Positions 41,205 through 49,342 of a stretch of 64,000 nucleotides of DNA are shown in pieces. The stretch covers positions 1,612,001-1,676,000 of the forward strand of contig RQOL01000374.1 in NCBI GenBank assembly GCA_013076295.1, in the 5' to 3' direction. The notes under the pieces are model-generated. The model worked only from the letters and a program-made list of their open reading frames with translations. It made no database searches and was not told where the DNA came from. The translations under genes and the position numbers were made by a program. Positions within the stretch are counted from its first letter, which is position 1. Every line of letters starts with the position of its first letter. Source of the DNA: Sanderia malayensis (lineage: Eukaryota > Cnidaria > Scyphozoa > Semaeostomeae > Pelagiidae).

Positions 41205-42304
41205 CTTTTTTTTTTTATTATATCATCCAATTTTACAACATCTGGAAATGTGACTTCTTGTATTTGATCTGTAAAGAATCGTCCATCAACTAATTCTCCC
41301 CCTAAATCTTTCAATGTATATGCAAAAGGAGTATATGACAAATCCACTTTATATATAACAAATATTTCATCTGTCCATTGTTTATGAAATCCTCGTTTAA
41401 AAATCTTTTTTCTTTGTGCAATTCTTACATATTGACCTTTTTTATACTTAGAAATTATTTTTTGTTGTTCAGTTGCAATTTCATCCATATCATTTTCCTT
41501 ACTCAAACTTCGTTTCATTGGTTTGCGTGATTTTGCTATTTTCGCCTCTTGAATTGACCAGTATTTTTGAAGATTTTTTCTCACTTCAGGATAATTATTA
41601 ACATTCACCTCATTGGGTGCCATTCCAATAATTCGATGATATGAATTATTTATACTTTCCACAATTTCGTTCAATACATTTAAATAATTCTTTGAATTAT
41701 TAGCTTCCATATACTTTACTAATTTTAATTTCAATGTTCTATTATATCGTTCCACTATAGCACATTTTGGGTCATCATTTGCAAATATTATTGTTATATC
41801 ATTCTGTTTCATTAATGCTCTAAATGCAGCATTAATAAATTCTGAACCACGATCAGCTCTTATAAATTTAGGGCGACGTGGAGTTACATCTAAAATACTC
41901 TTCATAGCTAACACACTTAAAGGTCCTGATTTATTCGTCATTGCTCGAACCCAAGCATGTTTATCGAATTGATCGATACAACAAAATAAATAACGCGTTC
42001 CATTATTGAAATCAGGATAAAATATTGTATCACTTTGCACATCCATTAAATCAATTTCCCAACAATAATCCTGTCGTCCAACTTTTATCGGCGGATGAAC
42101 CCATTGTTTTTTTATTGGCTTATAATGTCCATACGTAATATTTGATTTTGACCATTCAATCGTTTGCGCTCGCGTTAATGTTGGAATTTGTTTTTTTGCA
42201 TATTTATAAAATTTATTTAAACCAGAATATGAGCCAGGAAACGAAGGTGTATTATATAACGTTGACAGTTTTTCATTTAATATTCGTTGTTCACTAAGAC
42301 TCAT
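41192..42304 (-). CDS. rve integrase (retroviral-type DDE)
   Basis: 370 residues from ATG 42304. DDE core: WEIDLMDVQ (first Asp), IRADRGSEFINAAF (second Asp) and CAIVERYNRTLKLKL (Glu), with NNSYHRIIGMAPNEV after it. A carboxyl-terminal SH3-like strand region follows (KKGQYVRIAQRKK, FVIYKVDLSYTPFAYTLKDL). It inserts the element DNA into host chromosomes. The start overlaps the end of the upstream coiled-coil gene (ATGAGTCTTAG). The stop follows an A11 run, so the very end may be out of phase. Confidence 0.92.
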   Translation of the reverse strand: MSLSEQRILNEKLSTLYNTPSFPGSYSGLNKFYKYAKKQIPTLTRAQTIEWSKSNITYGHYKPIKKQWVHPPIKVGRQDYCWEIDLMDVQSDTIFYPDFNNGTRYLFCCIDQFDKHAWVRAMTNKSGPLSVLAMKSILDVTPRRPKFIRADRGSEFINAAFRALMKQNDITIIFANDDPKCAIVERYNRTLKLKLVKYMEANNSKNYLNVLNEIVESINNSYHRIIGMAPNEVNVNNYPEVRKNLQKYWSIQEAKIAKSRKPMKRSLSKENDMDEIATEQQKIISKYKKGQYVRIAQRKKIFKRGFHKQWTDEIFVIYKVDLSYTPFAYTLKDLGGELVDGRFFTDQIQEVTFPDVVKLDDIIKKKRSGV

Positions 42305-43956
42305 TTTTTACAGCTGTTTTTTTACATTCATTATACAATTCATCAATCTCTTTTATCAGTTTTCGCTGCATTTTTTTATGCTTTCTTAATATACCTTTTT
42401 TTTCTGCTTTTATCATCAATTTTAACACTTTTTTTCCCAAAACAATCTGTTTCTTTTTCTCGTTCATCATCATCTGATGATTCTTCAGTCTCACTTTCAC
42501 TACTGCTAGTAGTATCACTACTGCTACTTGATGATACATATATATCTTTCTTACGCAATGTCGTTTTCTTTCTTCTCTTTCTTTTAGCAAGTTCTCTAGC
42601 TACTTTTTGAGCAATAACACTTTCATCCACAACATTTCGCCTTCTCTTACGCATTAAACGTGGTCTCCGGGCAGCTGATAATCTTGAAATTGTTCTTTCA
42701 TCATCATCATCCTCCATCGATTCACCATACCCTACATCTTGATCTTCATCATCAGTCTGATCTCGATAATCTCCTCTCCTCCTTAAAATTTTTTTTAAGG
42801 ATTGTTCTACTTGTTGATCAATCATTTTGGAAATATTTCTCGTTTTTCCTCGCCCTTCTAACTCCGGATGTAATTGACGTCTTAAACGCTCCTGTCTTCT
42901 GGTGTGTGAAGAAACAGGTGAATATACCCCTTCTTCACTATCTGACTCAGGTTTTATTTGCCTGTTTAAATGCTTTACTCCACTTAAACTCTTTCTTACT
43001 TTTTTACTTACCTGGGCTCCTCTCTCCAAAAGAGTCTTTAGATCTGTTGTATTCTTCGGTGTAACTACACCAGATGGGCCTGCTTCGTTTTTATCTATCG
43101 TTTCCGGAACTATAGGATTTGCCCTTTTTTTATTTTCTATTGCAATTCGTCTTTGTAATTCATGAGGTAATGTATCTATATTTAATCCTTCATCCACTAA
43201 TTTTTTTGCAATTGAAACCATTCCCACAGGAATATTTGTAAATTTATGTGGTGTGTTGATATACTCGATTAATTTTTGTACTTTTGCAGCATTCGGAATA
43301 AATTCATCATTTATATGAATAGTATCTTCATCTTTATCAAACTTTATTCCTTTCGAATTCCGTAAAGCCTTTACAAATTGCGTTGCATTATGTCCTAAAT
43401 TATGCATTGACTGTAAATTTACTTCTGATATATCATGGCCATTTAAAATTTCTTTCAATTCTCGTTCTTTATTTTCTGTAAATACATTTCTTAATTGTTG
43501 AATCTGTTTCATTAAATGTTTGGTTTTGATATGTTTTGATTCCAATGACAATTTATTATTATTACTAATTTGCTTTATTTCTTCCTTTAATTTTTCTATC
43601 CTATTTTGCTGTACAGTGCTCACTTGATTTTCATTCTGAGTTTTAGTTGCATTTTGTGTTTCTAAACCTGATTCGATATATATCGTTTGTAATAAATCTT
43701 TCATATGATCCGCTCTTCTTAACCATTGAATTCGCTCAACAGGATTTTGCGCTGCTAACGCTTTTTCCTTTAATACTTTTATTTGTTTTTCATAATTGTT
43801 TGGTATATCCAAAGCTTTCACTTGTTGTAAGCGTTTATAATCTTTCATTGAGATTAATACATGCTTATTATTAGGAGTGATTTCACTATCCTTTTGAACA
43901 TTTTCTACTTCATTTTCTTTTTTTTCAGTTAATAACGGTTTATTTTCTTGTTCCAT
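42294..43956 (-). CDS. Coiled-coil, Ser/Asp- and Arg-rich Polinton protein
   Basis: The 526-residue frame starts at ATG 43956. It has a long coiled-coil amino half (RIEKLKEEIKQISNNNKL, MKQIQQLRNVF), then a region DTIHINDEFIPNAAKVQKLIEYI, then alternating acidic (ESDSEEGV) and basic (RRQERLRRQL, KRKRRKKTTL) tracts with a Ser run. Near 42410-42430 a homopolymer separates it from the overlapping frame 42294-42590, whose end (KLIKEIDELYNECKK) looks like the real terminus and whose stop overlaps the integrase ATG. Function unknown; similar long charged proteins are common in Polintons and may organise virion DNA. Confidence 0.6.
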
Positions 43957-44214
43957 TTATTTTGTTATAATTTCAGCAATTACCGTATTTCTATTTGGAA
44001 GAATTATAATACGACGTGCTCTATATTTCCTTCTTAAAGCTGAAATAATCTTTGAATGATCTTTCACACGTTTTTTTCGTAAATTTGCTAATGATATATT
44101 ATTTGATCCAATAGTTATAATCTGATTTGTTCTCGTATAATATCTCTTTCTAATCTTATCATACGCTTGCTGATTTTTAGCTAACGCTTGTACACTATTA
44201 TTCAAAGGCAACAT
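43957..44214 (-). CDS. Small basic protein, 85 residues
   Basis: MLPLNNSVQALAKNQQAYDKIRKRYYTRTN, then SLANLRKKRVKDHSK and RRKYRARRIIIL. Basic throughout. Its stop abuts the ATG of the coiled-coil gene (43956), implying coupled genes. Unrecognised. Confidence 0.6.
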   Translation of the reverse strand: MLPLNNSVQALAKNQQAYDKIRKRYYTRTNQIITIGSNNISLANLRKKRVKDHSKIISALRRKYRARRIIILPNRNTVIAEIITK

Positions 44215-44317
44215 TGTGTCTGTTCTATCATAGTTTTATTTTTTAAAGCTATTTAATAACACATTTTCCATACTTTTTTAAATCAACTCATTTTACATTT
44301 AAATGTTTTTATTAATT

Positions 44318-44857
44318 TCAGTCTACCAATATTTCTTCAATTTCTTGTTTTACTTCAGTCTTTGGTCCACCATCAACAAATTCAATATCCTCATCCACTT
44401 CTCCTTCTTGAGGAAAAAATCGTTCCATAATTTTTACCTTATCTATTTGCTGCGAATGATGTTGTCTGTTTTTTTTATTTACTTTCTTGCCTACTTGAAC
44501 TGGAGCTACTCGTTTTCTTGCAGGTGTAAGAATTGGAATCCAATTATTTTCTTTATCACAGCTTTCAAACATCACTTTTGTCATCATTTCTAATTTACCC
44601 CATCCATACACTAATCTTCTTGCAGTTGTAATCCATTCTTCAGCTTTTAAATTTTCAGTCTCTTTAAATATAAGTCTACACTTTACCATTACATCTGCAT
44701 ATCCATTTTTAGCTCCAACATATAACATATGTTTCACATTTTGGGCTCCAGGAATATATTTCTTCAAGCTCTCACTAATCTGATACACCCCATTATTATG
44801 CGATACTTTGTATATAAAATCATACGCATTCACCAAAGCCATCTTGAAATAAACCAT
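44318..44857 (-). CDS. Unrecognised 179-residue protein
   Basis: ATG at 44857, with a second at 44842 (MALVNAYDFIYKV) that may be the real start. Globular first 110 residues (AEEWITTARRLVYGWGKLEMM), then a basic linker and acidic end (DEDIEFVDGG). Placed just downstream of the Bcl-2-like gene in the same orientation. No family recognised. Confidence 0.6.
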   Translation of the reverse strand: MVYFKMALVNAYDFIYKVSHNNGVYQISESLKKYIPGAQNVKHMLYVGAKNGYADVMVKCRLIFKETENLKAEEWITTARRLVYGWGKLEMMTKVMFESCDKENNWIPILTPARKRVAPVQVGKKVNKKNRQHHSQQIDKVKIMERFFPQEGEVDEDIEFVDGGPKTEVKQEIEEILVD

Positions 44858-44922
44858 TCTCTTTATTTTATCTCGCTTTATACATTAAATTTTAGTATTT
44901 TAATAAAAACATCTATTTTCTT

Positions 44923-45351
44923 TTAAACCATCAATCCAATATATTTCATTAATATATCTCTCACACTTTTTTTTTCTTTTTTTCCAAATTTTAACCTAAA
45001 TGCATCCCAATCTTGTTTCTTAGAATACATCATTTTTAACAAATATTCTCTTACTTCAGATTCATTTTTTTCTGATGTTTGAAGTTTCTTTGCGCACGCA
45101 GCAAATAACGCTGCTACACGCCCCCAATTTTCTATTCCATCACTCATCATTTTTCGTTCTATCGCGTAAAGATCTACAACTTCAATTGCATTATTCGCTG
45201 CATTAAAGAATTGATCATTTCTATTCCAAATTTCTTTAACAAGTCTCATCATTACTTTTGTATTATCTTGCACTTTATCTAGTCCTTTTTTTCCTAAATT
45301 AACTAATACAAAATCATCTATCATAAACCACGTTATTTCTGAAAGTGGCAT
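44923..45351 (-). CDS. Bcl-2-like protein (BH1 and BH2 motifs)
   Basis: Intact 142-residue protein. SDGIENWGRVAALFAACAKKL (about residues 70-90) is a BH1 motif with the canonical NWGR that contacts BH3 peptides; KQDWDAFRLKFG (about 111-122) matches BH2 (GGWDAFVELYG-type). A helix MMRLVKEIWNRNDQFF occupies the BH3 position and ITWFMIDDFVLVNL that of BH4. No clear carboxyl-terminal membrane anchor. Family members control mitochondrial outer-membrane permeability, and viral ones usually block host apoptosis; that role is inferred. The direct neighbours are death-domain-like genes. Confidence 0.85.
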   Translation of the reverse strand: MPLSEITWFMIDDFVLVNLGKKGLDKVQDNTKVMMRLVKEIWNRNDQFFNAANNAIEVVDLYAIERKMMSDGIENWGRVAALFAACAKKLQTSEKNESEVREYLLKMMYSKKQDWDAFRLKFGKKEKKSVRDILMKYIGLMV

Positions 45352-45420
45352 TTTAATTATCCTATTACAATTCTATCATATATATACTTATATTACATGT
45401 TTATTTTTTTATGTTTTTTT

Positions 45421-46209
45421 TCAATCAAGATCTATATTTCTCATTAATACTTCCACATGATCTTTCACGAAACTTGTCCAGGAATTATCTAACGCATGCA
45501 TCAATGCTTCTACTGTTTGAATACTCGTTCCATCTAGACACCACAACCATGCATCAAAGAAATGAATCATAGCTGTTGTTACATCCGTCCATTTATATTC
45601 TTTTTGATTGACTTTTTCAGTTGAAATAAGCACTTCAATCCATCTTTCATTTAATAATTGCCTAATAAGCGTTCTTACATCATCAATTCCCATTACTTGT
45701 ATTATTGGTGCCGTATATATTCTATACCAATATATAAACGGTTCTTTTGAATATCTTTCAACATACGAACTTACACGTGATACTAGCTCTGGTTTATATA
45801 ACACCATAACATCAAACATTTTCTGCCATGTTAATTCCTCATATACAGCCCATTTCCAAATCATCCACCACACTGCTCTTCCTTCATCTTCACCCGATCT
45901 TTCCCATATTACTGAATCTTCAATCTTTTCATGCTTCCAGTTAAATTTTTTTTGTAACACTTCATACAATTCCTTTGCTTTCATTCCATCCATCAACCAA
46001 ATAAACGATATGTACCACTGCCACAACCCTTCCCCTTTCATTATTTCCTCCAATTTATCATTTCTTTCTTCTATCAAAATTGGATCTTTTAATGGTTCTT
46101 TATTTTGCGCCTCCGATAATTGATAAATTTCATCTGATATTTTATCTTCTTCATATGGCCATGGTTTAACTTTATATTTCGAAATAACTTCTTCATTATT
46201 AGTTGCCAT
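45421..46209 (-). CDS. Tandem death-domain-like protein, copy 1
   Basis: 262 residues from ATG 46209 (MATNNEEV). Two helical bundles can be discerned: the first ends AVWWMIWKWAVYEELTWQKMFDVMV..KPELVSRV, the second after FIYWYRIYTAPI includes MIHFFDAWLWCLDGTSIQTVEALMHAL. Layout and hallmark positions match the next two genes, though this is the most diverged and Trp-rich. Death-fold adaptors assemble apoptosis and NF-kB signalling complexes. A TGATTGACAG site (46282-46291, minus orientation) lies 73 bp upstream. Confidence 0.55.
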   Translation of the reverse strand: MATNNEEVISKYKVKPWPYEEDKISDEIYQLSEAQNKEPLKDPILIEERNDKLEEIMKGEGLWQWYISFIWLMDGMKAKELYEVLQKKFNWKHEKIEDSVIWERSGEDEGRAVWWMIWKWAVYEELTWQKMFDVMVLYKPELVSRVSSYVERYSKEPFIYWYRIYTAPIIQVMGIDDVRTLIRQLLNERWIEVLISTEKVNQKEYKWTDVTTAMIHFFDAWLWCLDGTSIQTVEALMHALDNSWTSFVKDHVEVLMRNIDLD

Positions 46210-46281
46210 TTTTAACAATTTAATACATGAACTAAAATCTTATTTTATTGCAACATCTTTTATAGCTTCTACGAATGACAG

Positions 46282-46291
46282 CTGTCAATCA
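46282..46291 (-). promoter_or_regulatory. TGATTGACAG decamer (TALE composite site)
   Basis: ctgtcaatca on the plus strand inside gacagctgtcaatcac. It is upstream of the leftward death-domain-like gene starting at 46209 and is the only exact copy in the right half. Confidence 0.5.
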
Positions 46292-46334
46292 CACAAAGAA
46301 AATAACACTTTTTTTCTTCAAATTCACTTTATTT

Positions 46335-47120
46335 TTATTGAGCAAATCTAACAATTTCCTGATACAAATCAAGATCTTTATGAGTTTCTATTTCTAATCT
46401 CTTAATAGTGTTCAATAATCTTCTTGTTGTTGCTTCAAATCGGAAACGAAAAATCCACTTTTGTAACATATCTTGCACACAACTTGTCTGGATGAAATCT
46501 CCGTTATGTTTATGATTATATTTCAACGCTTCCAAATCATATTTCACTTCATCCGCTTGAAACAAAAACGTGAACAAATCGGTTGCTTTTTCTCCTACTT
46601 CCGATATTATTGCATCAAACACATAAAACCAAAAATGAAAATCATTGACTTGCGGATATTTATCAGTAAAACCATCCACTTCTCGCGCAATATCTTCTCT
46701 TCCAATTTTATTCATCACCTCACTGATATCTGAATAATCCAACATTTCACACATACTTCTATTACAACTTTTAAATATATTATATGTGATTTTGTGAACT
46801 TCATTCGGTGCTCTCTTTTTAATCGTTTTCAAATCTGGTAACCGCGTAACTTCAGTTTTTACAGACCATTCCTGAATCCCATAATAGAATTTCTCAAAAT
46901 CCGTTCCTATTTGGCATATCCATCTATATAGATTATATGTCCACAAAAACAATTCACCTTGATAGGCTTTTGCTTCAGCCTTATCCCAGAAGCGCATCTC
47001 ATAAAATTCCCAATCATCATCATCAACATATCTATCTATTAAACTTACATTCGGGATATGCATTACTGACGACATAATGATAACTAATTTTATAATGAAT
47101 AAGATAACCAGAAGCTTCAT
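46335..47120 (-). CDS. Tandem death-domain-like protein, copy 2, with hydrophobic leader
   Basis: 261 residues. It opens with a signal-peptide-like MKLLVILFIIKLVIIMSSV. The first death-domain-like unit has LPDLKTIKKRAPNEVHKITYNIF and ISEVMNKIGREDIAREVD, the helix-5/6 pattern of death domains (L...L...GR.DIA..L). The second unit, after FHFWFYVFDAII, ends VQDMLQKWIFRFRFEATTRRLLNTI, again W......AT...LL. An alternative ATG at the internal MSSVMH would remove the leader. The start codon lies inside the 95-bp inverted repeat shared with the divergent neighbour. Confidence 0.65.
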   Translation of the reverse strand: MKLLVILFIIKLVIIMSSVMHIPNVSLIDRYVDDDDWEFYEMRFWDKAEAKAYQGELFLWTYNLYRWICQIGTDFEKFYYGIQEWSVKTEVTRLPDLKTIKKRAPNEVHKITYNIFKSCNRSMCEMLDYSDISEVMNKIGREDIAREVDGFTDKYPQVNDFHFWFYVFDAIISEVGEKATDLFTFLFQADEVKYDLEALKYNHKHNGDFIQTSCVQDMLQKWIFRFRFEATTRRLLNTIKRLEIETHKDLDLYQEIVRFAQ

Positions 47121-47312
47121 ATTAGGAAAACGATGTTAATAGTTTCCTATAAACGACTATATATTCGGTCGCACAAACAAGCGACCATCTTCAGAGTCAA
47201 TTAAATCCAATGAATTCGGTCGCTTGTTTGTGCGACCGAATATATAGTCGTTTATAGGAAACTATTAACATCGTTTTCCTAATATGAAGCTTCTGGTTAT
47301 CTTATTCATTAT
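47092..47312. repeat. Perfect 95-bp inverted repeat between divergent genes
   Basis: Arms 47092-47186 and 47218-47312 are exact complements around a 31-base spacer. Each arm contains the promoter side and first codons (ATGAAGCTTCTGG...) of the leftward gene; the rightward copy gives a dead-end 18-codon frame stopping at a TAA near 47345. It could form a large cruciform and a hairpin RNA. Confidence 0.92.
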
Positions 47313-47429
47313 TAAATTGGTTGCCCGAATCAATATTTTTAAATAACTAATTTTATTTCCACTTTTCTTCCCTTCTTATACCCTTTTCAATTTACGCATG
47401 CGCTATAACACTCTTTGTTAGGTTAGGAG

Positions 47430-47478
47430 GGACTTACCATTATAAATTCACGTTTTTTACTTACTTCTCTCATTCACC
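47430..47478 (+). promoter_or_regulatory. TATA-containing promoter region
   Basis: TATAAATT at 47443-47450, 29 bp before the ATG of the rightward death-domain-like gene. Simple motif evidence only. Confidence 0.4.
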
Positions 47479-48246
47479 ATGTCGAACTCAAGATCCACTC
47501 ATGGATTATGGGTGTTTTACCGTCGTCTACGTCTTATCATCAATCAACTCGGCTCATCATTTGACCGATTTTATTCTGATATTTTACAACATTGGCCTCT
47601 GAATCGCAATCTACCCGACATCGAAAAAGATACACCCTATGATTGCCACAAAATAACTTACAACATTATCAAAGAATGGAATGATGTACGTGATCAGAAA
47701 TTGGAATATCATGATATCTTATCTATTCTATCGGGAATGGGAAGAAAAGATATAGCGGACACTCTTCAAGTTTCACTCGAATGTTCTCTTAATCACAAAC
47801 CATTTCTTTATTGGTTTAACATGTTCGACTACATCACCACTCAAATACGATATGAAGATTTATCCATGTTTTTCCGAAGTCTTGATCCTTCCAATGATCA
47901 CGATTGGAAATTGTCATTCATCAAATTCTCCAACAAAGCCAACATCAATCCAAGCAAATATTGCGCCATCGATCTCATGGATAAATGGTTGTTAAATGTA
48001 AAACATAACGCATGTCTTTGCCATCTTCTATCTGTGATGAAGCAAATGAAACTCAAAACTCAAACCAATAAAGATATGCTCACTGACTTTATTGTTGAAC
48101 ATCGGCTTTATCGATTTTGCATCTGTTCGCGCTCAACCAGAACATCTGTTCATATTAATTCACGCGAAGAACCTTTTAATATTAATTATTCACGAGAACA
48201 TGCTCAATTGCTTGAATCTCTATTTGAACTTTTTAGATATCGCTAA
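47479..48246 (+). CDS. Tandem death-domain-like protein, copy 3
   Basis: 255 residues, the clearest of the three. IINQLGSSFDRFYSDIL, LPDIEKDTPYDCHKITYNIIKEW and YHDILSILSGMGRKDIADTL follow the six-helix death-domain layout (LG.dW..., I..IE...., ....W, L...L...GR.DiAd.L). The second unit runs LYWFNMFDYITTQIRYEDLSMFFRSL to AIDLMDKWLLNVKHNACLCHLL. It is the only rightward gene of the right arm, ends about 105 bp before the TIR, and its codons look less AT-rich than its neighbours, hinting at separate or later acquisition. Confidence 0.7.
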   Translation: MSNSRSTHGLWVFYRRLRLIINQLGSSFDRFYSDILQHWPLNRNLPDIEKDTPYDCHKITYNIIKEWNDVRDQKLEYHDILSILSGMGRKDIADTLQVSLECSLNHKPFLYWFNMFDYITTQIRYEDLSMFFRSLDPSNDHDWKLSFIKFSNKANINPSKYCAIDLMDKWLLNVKHNACLCHLLSVMKQMKLKTQTNKDMLTDFIVEHRLYRFCICSRSTRTSVHINSREEPFNINYSREHAQLLESLFELFRYR

Positions 48247-48351
48247 AATTTAATTTACCTTTATATTTTTAACAATTCAATATAGATTATGATTTTGAAT
48301 TTGCTATAATTCTTGTTATTCTCTCTAGTGTTATTATCTGCCTAAATTCAA

Positions 48352-48527
48352 ATGCCCTCTGCCAATACATTAATCCGACACCTCCGCAAAGCTTAAACCT
48401 CTAACATTCCATCCCACCACATTCTTAAACATTTAACAATCCGCGGCTTTTCCTTAAACATTTAAAAAACCGCGCCGCTCTTAAACATTAAAGATTTACA
48501 TATGATCGTTAGCCTATATATACTACT
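48352..48527 (-). repeat. Right terminal inverted repeat (176 bp)
   Basis: Complement of the left TIR, ending CCTATATATACTACT at 48527. It carries the same three AATGTTTAAG repeats in reverse orientation. Confidence 0.95.
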
Positions 48528-48533
48528 AATATC
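48528..48533. repeat. Polinton target-site duplication, right
   Basis: AATATC, identical to 15705-15710. Confidence 0.93.
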
Positions 48534-49342
48534 TAGTTTTCTTTTGTTATTGTTAATCCTTACTGACAGATTTTCTTTGGAACGATGGAGCCGCAACATT
48601 TTTGTGAGCAAGGTATTAGTATCAGATTTCTAATACTTTGGTTGCAAAATTCTTCTGTATGTGTCAGGATGAGTGACCTAAGATCCTATTGTCAAGTATT
48701 GCTATAAGAATAGGTTTGGTGGGGCCAAGGTATTTGTTTTTATTTCTAATACCCTGGCGGCCGAAACGTATCAATCTGCATTCTTGAAATAATGAATAGC
48801 GCTATAGAAGAAGGTTATCGTTGGGGTGTTTCTCATGTTTTTGGACATCTCAAACTAGCCTGACACATGAACAGCGTCTTCGTTTTAAGAAAGACGGGAG
48901 ACCTTGTCCAAAAGTCGTGCTGAAAAATAAATGTTCGGACACAGTTTATGAAACTTTCTCTTAGGTATGCGGTGATGCTGAGAAAAATACTTATTTTTGT
49001 TGGCCTTGCCTTGTCATGGGAGATTTGTCAACAGTAAGTTTATGACCACACATTTTTACTTAATTGTATTCGTATTGACTAAATTCAGTATATATAGTTT
49101 TTATGGTGATTGATTTGGTATTGCGGCCACGGCATGTAAGGGTATTAGAATTTGAAAGCTAATGCCTTGGGGTGGGGCTTTTCTGTAAAGGCTGAAGGCC
49201 GTATAGGAAATAGAAAACACACAAACTCTTTGCCGCAACCTTTATTCACGGCGATATGGTTTGAATTTCAAACATGTTGTCTTTTATAGCTCTTGCAGCA
49301 TGAATGTATTTCTTTTCCTGAATTAATCTTTTCTGTAATCAG
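48534..49342 (+). mobile_element. hAT internal sequence continuing after the Polinton
   Basis: Non-coding, with three imperfect inverted motifs of the form AAGGTATTA...TAATACC (about 48612, 48728 and 49139) like the one at 15502-15521 left of the Polinton. That shared motif supports both flanks belonging to one hAT element. Confidence 0.5.

Larger units (their letters stand above)
15711..48527. mobile_element. Complete Polinton/Maverick (adintovirus-like) element, 32,817 bp
   Basis: Defined by 176-bp terminal inverted repeats, a 6-bp duplication, and the canonical gene set: rve integrase, family B polymerase, packaging ATPase, adenain-like protease, hexon-like and penton-like capsid proteins. 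Polintons integrate through the rve enzyme acting on the AG-terminated TIRs and encode virion genes. Left-half genes mostly run rightward and right-half genes mostly leftward, meeting near 35.06-35.12 kb. The length is large for the family (commonly about 15-25 kb); the excess is accessory genes near both ends and duplicated gene pairs. TIR agreement looks complete, implying recent insertion, although several genes carry stops or frameshifts. Confidence 0.95.

Noticed and set aside
42287..43165. Plus-strand hydrophobic ORFs resembling membrane proteins
   Set aside because: Antisense of the Lys/Glu-rich coiled-coil gene; AT-rich antisense codons give Phe/Leu runs.
45608..46123. 171-codon plus-strand ORF
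   Set aside because: Antisense of the death-domain-like gene copy 1, which has homologues in the same element.
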